Assembly (NCBI GenBank): GCA_021845645.1
Contig: JAJZVM010000109.1
Span: 1-13,581, forward strand
Length of the DNA: 13,581 nucleotides
Direction of reading: 5' to 3'
Origin: Bacillota bacterium
GTDB taxonomy: Bacteria; Bacillota_E; JAJZYS01; JAJYTV01
A program made the position numbers and the translations under genes. Shown one piece after another: positions 1 to 7,171 of the stretch. The notes under the pieces are model-generated. The model had not been told where the DNA came from. It saw only the letters and a list, made by a program, of their open reading frames with translations, and did not search any database. The stretch's first letter is position 1. Each line of letters begins with the position of its first letter.

Positions 1-899
1 CTGCGACCACCCGCGTCGAGCGCGTCCGTGACCTGAGAACTTCATGTCCCACTACGCTCCGCCGACCACCCTGCCGTAGGGGGGTCGGGCACTACGGGCG
101 TTGAGCAGGCCGTGCGGTTAGCCGAACGGCCTGTGGTCGTCTGCCATGCGTGGCATGCTTGCTGGCGTCCTGGATGCGTGGCGACGGCCCCAACGAAAAG
201 GACCGTCGGGGACGCAAACGTCGCCGCGACCGTATTGTAGCCGTCCGTGCTCACGGTGACGTAGCCGGAGGGGCTCCCCGAGCGGTTCCGGCGATGAGGC
301 CGACCCTCTCGTTCCAGAAGGCGATCGTCTGGCCGAGGGCGAGATCGCTTGGCGCGCGCACCGTGCCCATGGCGCCCAGTGTCATCACGGGCATGCCGAG
401 CGTCTTGGCGAGAGAGGGGGGCCAATGCCGGTGGGGCACCGGCGTCATGCCAGGGCCATGGAACCCGGGGTTCTTGCCTGTGTTCGCGGGATGCAACCTG
501 ACGTTCGATTCGGACGCAAATCTCGCTGTCGTGCGAGTCGAGGCAGGCCACCTCGACGACACCCTGGAGCTGCCTCGCGTGCTGAACGTTGTGGGCGTCG
601 GCCGGCGCACCTTGATCCCGAGTTGGTCGTACGAGTTGTCTCTCTGGAGCACGAACGGTCGGGTGGCCTATTACCGCCTTCCCGTGACGGTAAGGTGATC
701 GTCCGGATCCACAAGAGTGCCCGTTCTGCGGCGGGTTACCAGGCAGCACGGAACCTCAGCGATGCCGTCTCCGGGAAGTATCGCGGCTGACACGAATTGC
801 CACAGGTCGCCGGAGGACCGCTCGGAACAGATCACGAATCCTGCCCAGCGATGTTCTTCTTGAGACCAGCAGGCGCTCTGTCGGCTTGGAGGGATTAGC
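1..899. other. Region without a supportable gene
   Basis: No reading frame here looks like a real protein to me. Open frames exist on both strands (plus 150-698, minus 42-749 and 251-652), but they overlap one another, are rich in Arg, Pro and Ser in the manner of shadow frames in GC-rich DNA, and show no domain I recognise. The minus frames have a few more protein-like stretches (around 250-400), so a decayed or frameshifted gene on the minus strand is possible but unproven. The first bases may be the tail of a plus-strand gene, because the frame starting at base 1 stops at 34-36. The right end must contain the promoter of the gene at 900, but I see no convincing -35/-10 pair. Confidence 0.4.
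888..893 (+). promoter_or_regulatory. Ribosome binding site fixing a GTG start
   Basis: GGAGGG lies 6 nt before the GTG at 900. The spacing is good, and the encoded protein begins directly with a lipoprotein signal peptide, which supports GTG 900 over later starts. Confidence 0.8.
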
Positions 900-3035
900 G
901 TGCGGCGCGGAATTCTCGTCGGATCCTTGATGGGAGTTCTGCTGCTTGGTGGGTGCGGGGCTATTTCCGCCCATCCCACGTCGCCTGCGCAAGCGACGCG
1001 CGCGAAAGCCCCAAAAAGCACGGGCACGACACCGCCAACCAAGCCTGCGAGCGGCTTCCCCGCGCGGTTGAAGTCATCCGCCGCAACGCTACCGGGGCTT
1101 ATATTGACGGACGCGTCCTTCGTCTCCGCCCGGGACGGCTGGATTGCCGGTGGCGTTGGCGGTCAGGTCAACGGGCCCTCGCTCGCTGCAGGCATCATTG
1201 CGCGCACGACGGACGGCGGTCGCGGCTGGCAGGTCGCGCACCTTCCTGGCCTCGTGCCGACACAGCTTTTCTTCCTGAGTGGCAAGACTGGCTTCGCCGT
1301 CGCCGGCCACCCCGGCGAACCTGCAACTGGAGCGATGCTCGGGCCCTTTGGGCTCCCCCAAGCGAACCTCATCCTGCGCTCCGGCGACGGGGGCCGCACC
1401 TGGACGACCGCGTTCGACGCGGGCACCAACGTAACCGATCTTGATGCCGCACAAGGCTCGATCTGGGCGACGACCGCAGGTACCTGCAGCTCCGGAACGT
1501 GCTCGGGCAAGATCTACGCGGCAGCGCAGACGCCAGGATCCTCATGGTCCACACTGTGGGCCGCGCCGGGCGCGGTGCTGTCAGTGGCGGTGTACGGACA
1601 AATGGCATGGGCCGTCGTCGCGACGGGCAACGGCAAGAGCAGTGCCGCGGAGATCTATGCAAGTTCGGATGGTGGCGCGCACTTCGCGGAGCTCGCCACG
1701 CTGCCGACCACGTCCGAGCTCAGCTACTTCTCAAACCCTTCGCAGTTGCAGGCACGGAGCACGTTCACAAACGTCCAGGATGGCTGGGTCACGCTCTGGT
1801 CGATGCAGAGCTGCGCCATGCATGGCTGCGCCGTCACGGACGTCTACCGCACGACCGATGGCGGGCACACCTGGGTCAAGGAAACGAAGGCGACCATCGC
1901 ATGTCAGTTCGACCCGGTGCTCGCGGCATCCGCGGAGGACGTGGCGGTGGCCCAAGGTGTGAACCTCGCGGCATGCCAGGGCCCCGAGAGCACGGTCTTC
2001 CTCTCCCGGAACAGGGGCGAGACGTTCAAGGTGGCGCAGCGCTGGCAGACCCTTGGCGTCACAGCCATGGGCTTCATCCCAGACGGCGGCCTCTGGACGT
2101 TGGGGACAGGCAACAACGCCCTCGCCATCCAGAGCGCGAAGGGAGTGTGGCGGCAGAGCTTTCCGGCCCTCGCCCCGGTCGGGTCGATCGACTTCGTGAA
2201 CGCGTCCGACGGCTTTGGCGCGGGGGACGCGCTCGATCCGGGCGCGATCCTGCGCACAACCGACGGCGGGCGCACCTGGCGGGAGATCTCATCGATCCCG
2301 AACCTGGGCGTCAATGCGCTCGACTTCCCGACGGTCAAGGTAGGGTACCTGTACGCGGCGTCCGTGGATTCGGAAGGACGGGTCGCCGAGATCCTGCGCA
2401 CAACAGACGGCGGCCGGACGTGGAGTAGGACACCCGCACCAGCGTCGAGCAGCGGTGGAGCGCCAACGATGCTCAAGTTCTTCTCTGCGACCAGCGGGCT
2501 CTTCATCAACCTCTACGACTGCACCAACTCGTGCACGCCGGAGGTGGTTCAGACCAAGGACGCCGGGAAGACGTGGCAGGTGTCGCACTTCGGCGCGAGC
2601 GCTTTCTACCCGCAGTCGGCCACCGCCTTTGCGCCCAACCGGTATGTGGTCGGTTGGAGCGCAAACGGCCGTGCACTCACCCGGCTCGGGCAGACGACCA
2701 ACGGTGGCAAGACGTGGACCACCCTCGCGAACCTGCGGCTGCGCAGCGGCTCCCTGCTTATGGACTTCCCGACAGCCGAAATCGGGTACGTGATGGCGTT
2801 TGTCTACCATGCGCCTAACGAGGCAGGCACGTACGAACTACTCACAACGTCAAATGGCGGGAAAACGTGGACGCAACACGCGTTTACGTCGTCCGTTGGG
2901 TGGGGCTCTTCTCTGGCGCTCGCATTCCTGGGCGCAAGGCGGGGTTGGCTGCTTAATGGCTCTGTTTTGTGGTCAACCGACAACGGCGGACGCACGTGGG
3001 CGGCGGTGCACACGCCAGTGCCGAGCGAGCGCTAG
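900..3035 (+). CDS. Secreted BNR/Asp-box repeat lipoprotein (YCF48/sialidase-like beta-propeller)
   Basis: The 711-residue product starts with a lipoprotein signal: MRR, a hydrophobic stretch, then the lipobox LGGC with Cys19 as the lipidation site. A Ser/Thr/Pro-rich linker (about 22-52) follows. The rest carries eleven Asp-box motifs of the form (S/T)xDGGxTW near residues 102, 160, 255, 317, 369, 452, 500, 551, 598, 649 and 692. Such motifs mark the beta-hairpins of sialidase- and YCF48/Vps10-type propellers, so one large or two stacked propellers outside the membrane are likely. Close cysteine pairs (196/201, 305/310, 541/545) fit an oxidising extracellular location. The sialidase Arg triad is not evident, so I do not call it a glycosidase; a binding or envelope-assembly role is a guess. 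It is a single gene, converging on the next one. Confidence 0.88.
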   Translation: MRRGILVGSLMGVLLLGGCGAISAHPTSPAQATRAKAPKSTGTTPPTKPASGFPARLKSSAATLPGLILTDASFVSARDGWIAGGVGGQVNGPSLAAGIIARTTDGGRGWQVAHLPGLVPTQLFFLSGKTGFAVAGHPGEPATGAMLGPFGLPQANLILRSGDGGRTWTTAFDAGTNVTDLDAAQGSIWATTAGTCSSGTCSGKIYAAAQTPGSSWSTLWAAPGAVLSVAVYGQMAWAVVATGNGKSSAAEIYASSDGGAHFAELATLPTTSELSYFSNPSQLQARSTFTNVQDGWVTLWSMQSCAMHGCAVTDVYRTTDGGHTWVKETKATIACQFDPVLAASAEDVAVAQGVNLAACQGPESTVFLSRNRGETFKVAQRWQTLGVTAMGFIPDGGLWTLGTGNNALAIQSAKGVWRQSFPALAPVGSIDFVNASDGFGAGDALDPGAILRTTDGGRTWREISSIPNLGVNALDFPTVKVGYLYAASVDSEGRVAEILRTTDGGRTWSRTPAPASSSGGAPTMLKFFSATSGLFINLYDCTNSCTPEVVQTKDAGKTWQVSHFGASAFYPQSATAFAPNRYVVGWSANGRALTRLGQTTNGGKTWTTLANLRLRSGSLLMDFPTAEIGYVMAFVYHAPNEAGTYELLTTSNGGKTWTQHAFTSSVGWGSSLALAFLGARRGWLLNGSVLWSTDNGGRTWAAVHTPVPSER

Positions 3036-3269
3036 CGCCAGCGCGGCAGGGGTGTACGCCTGGGGTCGAGGTCGCGGTTCCCCACAACTCCATGGCTCAC
3101 TGGAGCCCGTGCCGCACGGGGCCACATCGAGGAAGGCTCATACGGGGCCGCGGCAGTCGGCAGTCGGCAGGTCAATCTGCCATGCGTCCTGTGCACCCTT
3201 CCCACTGGCTCTGAGCGACGCGAGCGCAAGATCACCCTGGCGGTTGGCGCGGCCATCACTGGAGGCTGC
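3036..3269. other. Convergent intergenic region with small hairpin
   Basis: This is the gap between two convergent genes. It contains a perfect 6-bp stem with a 3-nt loop at 3106-3120 (CCCGTG/CACGGG), which could help end transcription from either side, although no T-run follows on either strand. A 7-base unit (CGGCAGT, the last copy ending in G) is repeated three times in tandem at 3151-3171. No gene is seen. Confidence 0.4.
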
Positions 3270-4388
3270 CTACCGGGAGATCTGGATCTCCACCGCCTTG
3301 GCGCCCTCGCCGGAGACCACTACCTGCATCTTGGCATCGATCTGCCACAGAACCGCGAGTCGCAGTATCTTCCCTGGGTCGTTCAGCTTTCGGTACAGCA
3401 GCGTACGGTGCTGCAGCGGGAAGAAGATGTCGAGGCGTGCGGAATCCGACTTCGGGACATAGACAATGTAGCCCGGTCCACCGCCGAGGATCTGACCGTC
3501 GATTCTCCAGGACTGTACGCGCCCGCCACTCGGCACCTCGCGCAAAAAATGGACGATCTGCTGCGACGCGGGGGACGGGAAGGCTGGCCGCAGAGCCCAT
3601 ACCGTACCGTCATCGCCAACGCCCAAGGTCTCGTAGAGCGGCACCTCACCGAGTGGCTTGAGTTTGTCTCCTGCTCTGGACCATCGGTAAACTGGGACGC
3701 TCCCGCCCTCACTAGCTCTCGAACCTACCAAGAATAGCGCGTCGCTCGGCGAGAGATATGGCATGCCCCCCGGCATCTGGTAGAAGCCGTTCCACGTCTG
3801 CCGCATGTCCAGCGTAATCGCCGCGGGTGCAGCCATGCTCCTGCCTGCGGCGAGATCAATCAGCCCCGACCCGAGGTCCCTTTGCCCTATCGGATAGTCC
3901 TCCGCTGCAAGCCAGGCAAGAGACCCTTCCTTCCCGCCGAATACGTAACCAACCACTTGGAGCCATTGCCGCGATGTCGGCAGGCGTACGGGAAGGTTGT
4001 AGGTCCTGGACTGGCCCTGGGGGTCGAAAAGAATTACCCGGTTGCGCTGAGTCGAAGCGCCTGGAGGTGCAGGGCAGAGAAACCCGGTCAAGGGACCGTT
4101 GATATCCGTCCCGATCAGGGGCTGGGCGCAACGATAAACCGTCTCCCACCGACCCGGGGTCAATGTCCTCCGCTGCAGGACGTATGGCGCGCTGCCGGTT
4201 ACCCGCACCATCTCATTCGGACCGATCTGATAGGTAGGCGATCCGTTGACGAGGGCCCTTGGAATCACGATTCGGCTCACCCTGAAGGGGCCGATCTTGC
4301 CCCCGATTGCTGGCTTTGGCTGCGACGGCGCACCACAAGCCGCACACGTGATCCCCGCGCACACCGCCAACGCAAGCAACCGCCTCAC
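3270..4388 (-). CDS. Predicted lipoprotein of unknown function
   Basis: The 372-residue product starts with GTG at 4386-4388 and ends with TAG. The N-terminus (MRRLLALAVCAGITCAAC) is a short positively charged, hydrophobic signal ending in Cys18. The lipobox CAAC is slightly unusual because Cys rather than Leu, Val or Ile stands at -3. The mature part begins with a Pro-rich stretch and then alternates short beta-like segments with Gly/Pro turns. Single Trp-containing segments (for example around 141, 199, 236, 265 and 294) suggest an all-beta, possibly propeller-like, domain, but no defined repeat or catalytic motif is visible. Cys87 and Cys105 could form a disulfide. I do not recognise the family. 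It lies 183 bp downstream of the DpaB-like gene on the same strand, with a possible hairpin between them, so it may have its own promoter. The ribosome binding site is weak: a purine-rich GGGGGAAGTGAGAG stretch precedes GTG. Confidence 0.75.
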   Translation of the reverse strand: MRRLLALAVCAGITCAACGAPSQPKPAIGGKIGPFRVSRIVIPRALVNGSPTYQIGPNEMVRVTGSAPYVLQRRTLTPGRWETVYRCAQPLIGTDINGPLTGFLCPAPPGASTQRNRVILFDPQGQSRTYNLPVRLPTSRQWLQVVGYVFGGKEGSLAWLAAEDYPIGQRDLGSGLIDLAAGRSMAAPAAITLDMRQTWNGFYQMPGGMPYLSPSDALFLVGSRASEGGSVPVYRWSRAGDKLKPLGEVPLYETLGVGDDGTVWALRPAFPSPASQQIVHFLREVPSGGRVQSWRIDGQILGGGPGYIVYVPKSDSARLDIFFPLQHRTLLYRKLNDPGKILRLAVLWQIDAKMQVVVSGEGAKAVEIQISR

Positions 4389-4438
4389 GCACTCTCACTT
4401 CCCCCACGGATGTCACGGCCAGCCAAGGCAGCACACTT

Positions 4439-4460
4439 GCAGCCCCGGGGGACGGGCTGC
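4439..4460 (-). terminator. Possible terminator hairpin after the DpaB-like gene
   Basis: A perfect 7-bp inverted repeat (GCAGCCC at 4439-4445, GGGCTGC at 4454-4460) with an 8-nt loop lies about 110 bp after the stop of the DpaB-like gene and 50 bp before the lipoprotein start. No T-run follows, so intrinsic termination is unproven. Confidence 0.3.
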
Positions 4461-4571
4461 GGGCAGCGACTCAGCAGCCGAACGCTATGCGGGAAGACTT
4501 CGCGCCCCTCTGCCGCGATCCTGTGCTGTTGCGGACACGCCTGCGCCGGGCGCCACCGAACTAGCCAGGAG

Positions 4572-5123
4572 TCAGTGTGGAATGGAATTCCTGTCCCTCG
4601 CAAGCTTAGGCCAGGGAGCGCAGGCACCTGGTTTGCACACCATGGACTTCGGGTGCCCGAAGGGGACGAAGTAGACGTTCTTCACGGCGAGCAGGGTGCC
4701 CAGGTTGCGGGCGTTGAGGCCCAGGATGTCGTTCGAGGTGATGGCGAGAACCACTGGACGCTGGTTGCGCAGTTGCGCCTTCGCGGCCATCAGGACAGGG
4801 CTGTCGATGATCGCGTTGGCGAGCCGCGCCAGGGTGCTGCCGGTGCAGGGGCAGATCACCACGGCGTCGAGCAACTTCTGCGGGCCGAGGGGCTCGACTT
4901 CAGGGATCGTCTTGAGCGGCTGCTTGCCCGTCGCGTCCACGATCGCCGAAAGCCACTTCTCCGGCGTGCCGAAGCGGGTCGCCGTCGTCAGGATGGTGTT
5001 CGAGACGATCGGGACGATTTCGGCCCCCTCTTCCTGCAGCCGGCAGATCGGATCGATTGCTTCCTCGAGCGTGCAGTGGGAGCCGGCCAGAGCAAAGCCG
5101 ATCGTCTTGCCGGATAGGCGCAT
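4572..5123 (-). CDS. dpaB: Dipicolinate synthase subunit B-like flavoprotein
   Basis: The 183-residue product resembles SpoVFB/DpaB along most of its length. The order of features matches what I recall of the Bacillus subtilis protein: a GSHCT nucleotide-loop motif (14-18), TRFG (49-52), EPLGP (77-81), a segment around CPCTGSTLARLANAI (91-105), DSPVLMAAKA (108-117), LRNQRPVVLAI (118-128), and NDILGLNARNL (131-141) before FVPFG. With subunit A, DpaB makes dipicolinic acid from the lysine-pathway intermediate in the mother cell of sporulating bacteria. The fold is that of the UbiX/EpiD flavoprotein superfamily. The last 27 residues diverge: after FG the usual QDDP-type segment and the final helix of the family (total about 200 aa) are missing. 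No subunit A gene flanks it. The start is ATG with GAGGAGG 8 nt upstream. A paralogue with another role beside UbiD remains possible. Confidence 0.78.
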   Translation of the reverse strand: MRLSGKTIGFALAGSHCTLEEAIDPICRLQEEGAEIVPIVSNTILTTATRFGTPEKWLSAIVDATGKQPLKTIPEVEPLGPQKLLDAVVICPCTGSTLARLANAIIDSPVLMAAKAQLRNQRPVVLAITSNDILGLNARNLGTLLAVKNVYFVPFGHPKSMVCKPGACAPWPKLARDRNSIPH

Positions 5124-5131
5124 GCTGCAGT

Positions 5132-5138
5132 CCTCCTC
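5132..5138 (-). promoter_or_regulatory. Strong ribosome binding site of the DpaB-like gene
   Basis: On the minus strand GAGGAGG sits 8 nt before the ATG at 5123. It also lies 7 nt after the closing helix of the leader structure at 5146-5262, so folding there could affect access to it. Confidence 0.8.
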
Positions 5139-5145
5139 GGTCTGA

Positions 5146-5262
5146 GGCGGTCTCCCGCCCGCAATTGGTCCGGGGGTACTGCGGTCGCCTGCGCGCCGGC
5201 GCCGGAACTCCCCTCAGGGTCGCCGCATCGTATGCGGACTGCGCAGGCGTGGTGAGACCGCC
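5146..5262 (-). promoter_or_regulatory. Structured 5' leader of the DpaB-like gene (riboswitch-like, class unknown)
   Basis: The 117-nt segment can fold into a nested structure. A 9-bp closing helix (5254-5262 with 5146-5154, GGCGGTCTC/GAGACCGCC) encloses a second perfect 9-bp helix (5241-5249 with 5186-5194, CGCCTGCGC/GCGCAGGCG). Inside that lie a 6-bp hairpin with a 3-nt loop (5223-5237, CCGCAT/ATGCGG), a 3-bp CCC/GGG hairpin (5211-5219) and a self-complementary CCGGCGCCGG (5196-5205). Between the two long helices, on the side near the gene, a 5-bp stem (5159-5163 with 5180-5184) holds a 16-nt loop. The whole ends 7 nt before the ribosome binding site. I compared it from memory with the TPP, FMN, cobalamin, glycine, lysine, fluoride, ZTP, Moco and T-box signatures and found none. 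High GC content makes some chance pairing likely, but two perfect nested 9-bp helices next to the RBS are notable. Confidence 0.45.
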
Positions 5263-5431
5263 GGCGGGGCGGCAGGGCGTGCCTCCACCATCGGCGTGCG
5301 GATGCGAGCCGCATGTCACGGCTGCACAGCCATCTCCTGTGCCGGGTTGCGGCCCGAGGCGGACAGCACCCTGCAGCGCACCGCGTCAGCGGCCTTTTGG
5401 GGTTTGCGGGACCGTCAAGGCGCAACTCTGG

Positions 5432-5460
5432 CACCGGCAGGCGGTTGCCGCCTGCCGGTG
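5432..5460 (-). terminator. Perfect 13-bp hairpin downstream of ubiD
   Basis: CACCGGCAGGCGG at 5432-5444 and its exact reverse complement at 5448-5460 are separated by 3 nt, forming a very stable hairpin. It lies about 90 bp beyond the stop of the UbiD-type gene and ahead of the DpaB leader, so it probably marks the 3' end of the hydroxylase-ubiD transcript. No T-run follows in the minus direction. It may therefore act as an RNA 3'-end stabiliser or a T-less terminator. The other bases of the 5263-5551 gap show nothing I recognise. Confidence 0.55.
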
Positions 5461-5551
5461 GAGATTCGGCTTTTGAGACTGGGGACATCCATCCGCGTAT
5501 CTGCAGCGAAGCAGGTTCCCACGCAGCCTGTCTGGGCCGCCCAAGCCGGAC

Positions 5552-7012
5552 CTAAGCCCAGTACGACGTACGGTCGATCGGGATCTCGCGCAGGACCTCC
5601 TGGGGCACGAACTCCTCGATTCGCACGCGCGTCATGGCTTGCGGCGGCACCTGCGAGACAGGCGAGAACGGTCGGCCGAGCGGCTTCGTCGCGTCGACGA
5701 TCATGGCCGAGGTGCGGATGTCGTGCTGCAGCGACGGGTCGAGCATGTTGCCCTTGAACATGTCCTTGAGAATCGTCACCTGGCGTTCCGGCTGAACCCT
5801 CGTGGCGAGCGCCCAGAGAATCTCGGTGGGGTCGAAGACGTTGATGTCGTCGTCGAAGACGAAGACGTTCTTCGAGTGATCGAAGGTCAGGGCGGCGGCG
5901 GCGGCCCGGCCCGGATCGCCCTCGGACTGCTTCTTCATGGCTATGAAGATGTTGTAGTGGGAGAAGCGTCCCCACTTGCAGACGGCCGTTACGCCCGGCA
6001 CCGCCTCGCGGCAGCGCCTGAGGTAGCTGGCTTCCCGGGGCAGGTCGAGCCACGGCTTGTCGCCTTCTGGAGTGATGATCGACTGCATCATCGCGTCCTT
6101 GCGCCGGGTGATCGCCCGCACTTCGTAGCGCGCGCAGTTGTTGAAGCGCTGCGGCCCAAGGGTGCCCGGCGCCTCGCCGAAAGGACCGTCCACGAGGCGC
6201 TCGCCCGGGATCAGGGCGCCCTCGACCACGATCTCGGCGTCGGCCGGCACGAGCAGGCGGTCGCCCCATGTGACGGACGGTACGAGCCGCACCGGCTGCC
6301 CGAGGTACCCGCCGATCACGTCGTACTCGTCTACCTCGAACGGGCCCATATAGGCGGCACCCAGGTTGAAGGCGGGATGGTGACCCAGCACCGTGGCGAT
6401 CGGGCACTCCTCGCCGCGCTCCTCGAAATCCCGGAAGATCTGCCACGCGTGACGTGGCGAGGCGTGGAAGGTCTGCAGCCGGGGTCCCTTGACCTCCATG
6501 CGATGGTAGGAGAGGTTGTGCACCCCTGACTGCCGGTCCCGCAGCACGGAGGACATCACGAGGTAGGGTCCGCCGTCCATGTAGTGGTGGCGCATCACGG
6601 GGAGATCGTAGAGCGAGGCCGCCTCCCCCACCGACACGACCTGTCGCACAGGCGCCTCTTCCGGCGGGATCACGACGGGCTTCATCTGCGCTCCCTCGCG
6701 CCGGATGCACTCCATGCCCATTTCAGCCCTGCTCGTCGACGCCGGCAAGCCAAGTGCAACCTGGATCTTGTTCTGGGTGATCTCCGCGTTCATCAGCAGG
6801 CGCACGAGGCTGCGCCGACCGGTCAGGTCGAGCGCGTTCTCGAAGAGCAGGATCGGAAACTTCCGCTGCGCGCCCAGGTGCTTGATGAGTGCGCTGACGT
6901 CGTAGCTCGCCGGGTTGACTTCCTTCCCGACGCGCACCAGTTCTGCGGGATAGGCCTGCTCGTAGTCGCGCAGGAAGGAACGCAGATCCTTGATCGCTTG
7001 TACCTCGGCCAT
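5552..7012 (-). CDS. UbiD-family prenylated-FMN-dependent decarboxylase
   Basis: The 486-residue product has the usual UbiD length and layout. UbiD enzymes reversibly decarboxylate aromatic, heteroaromatic or unsaturated acids with prenylated FMN, Mn2+ and K+. The cofactor and metal residues can be read off: HNLSYHRM supplies Asn166 and Arg171, SPRH supplies His188, DEYDVIGG supplies Glu229, and DGPFGE supplies Asp275 and Glu280. Arg171-Asp275-Glu280 match the Arg-Glu-Glu triad of Fdc1 (R173, E277, E282), but the first Glu is Asp here. The C-terminal half has the typical VFDDDINVFDP and LWALATR segments. The start is ATG with GGGAGG at 7020-7025, 7 nt upstream. It follows the second Mo subunit gene after a 159-bp gap in which I see no other gene, and it is probably in the same transcription unit. 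No ubiX gene for cofactor synthesis is in the window. The substrate cannot be read from sequence; furan, pyrrole or pyridine carboxylates and hydroxybenzoates are all possible. Confidence 0.9.
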   Translation of the reverse strand: MAEVQAIKDLRSFLRDYEQAYPAELVRVGKEVNPASYDVSALIKHLGAQRKFPILLFENALDLTGRRSLVRLLMNAEITQNKIQVALGLPASTSRAEMGMECIRREGAQMKPVVIPPEEAPVRQVVSVGEAASLYDLPVMRHHYMDGGPYLVMSSVLRDRQSGVHNLSYHRMEVKGPRLQTFHASPRHAWQIFRDFEERGEECPIATVLGHHPAFNLGAAYMGPFEVDEYDVIGGYLGQPVRLVPSVTWGDRLLVPADAEIVVEGALIPGERLVDGPFGEAPGTLGPQRFNNCARYEVRAITRRKDAMMQSIITPEGDKPWLDLPREASYLRRCREAVPGVTAVCKWGRFSHYNIFIAMKKQSEGDPGRAAAAALTFDHSKNVFVFDDDINVFDPTEILWALATRVQPERQVTILKDMFKGNMLDPSLQHDIRTSAMIVDATKPLGRPFSPVSQVPPQAMTRVRIEEFVPQEVLREIPIDRTSYWA

Positions 7013-7019
7013 CGGCCTG

Positions 7020-7025
7020 CCTCCC
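7020..7025 (-). promoter_or_regulatory. Ribosome binding site of the UbiD-type gene
   Basis: GGGAGG on the minus strand, 7 nt before ATG 7012, fixes the start and excludes longer upstream frames. Confidence 0.75.
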
Positions 7026-7171
7026 TGCGTCGCGCGGCTGCCGCCGTTTGCCTTGGCGACCGGCGCGATCGTTGCGCTGCGGTCATGAACCTCCGGTCTG
7101 CCGCCACGGGACCATCCGTCGCGCTCTGGCCCATGACCCTGGATCCAGCTGTACCGCCGCGAGCCCCTGCT

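Noticed and set aside
3151..3171. Three CGGCAGT units as a regulatory iteron or CRISPR-like array
   Set aside because: The units are only 7 bases with no spacers and occur once in a GC-rich gap; replication slippage is the simplest explanation.
4572..5123. Reading the DpaB-like gene as UbiX (prenyl-FMN synthase)
   Set aside because: Its motifs (GSHCT, TRFG, EPLGP, LRNQRPVVL, NDILGLN) are those of DpaB, and the UbiX N-terminal GASG motif is absent.
5146..5262. T-box or a standard riboswitch in the dpaB leader
   Set aside because: I found no T-box AGGGTGGNACCGCG core and no conserved core of the common riboswitch classes; only the helices are clear, so the class is left open.
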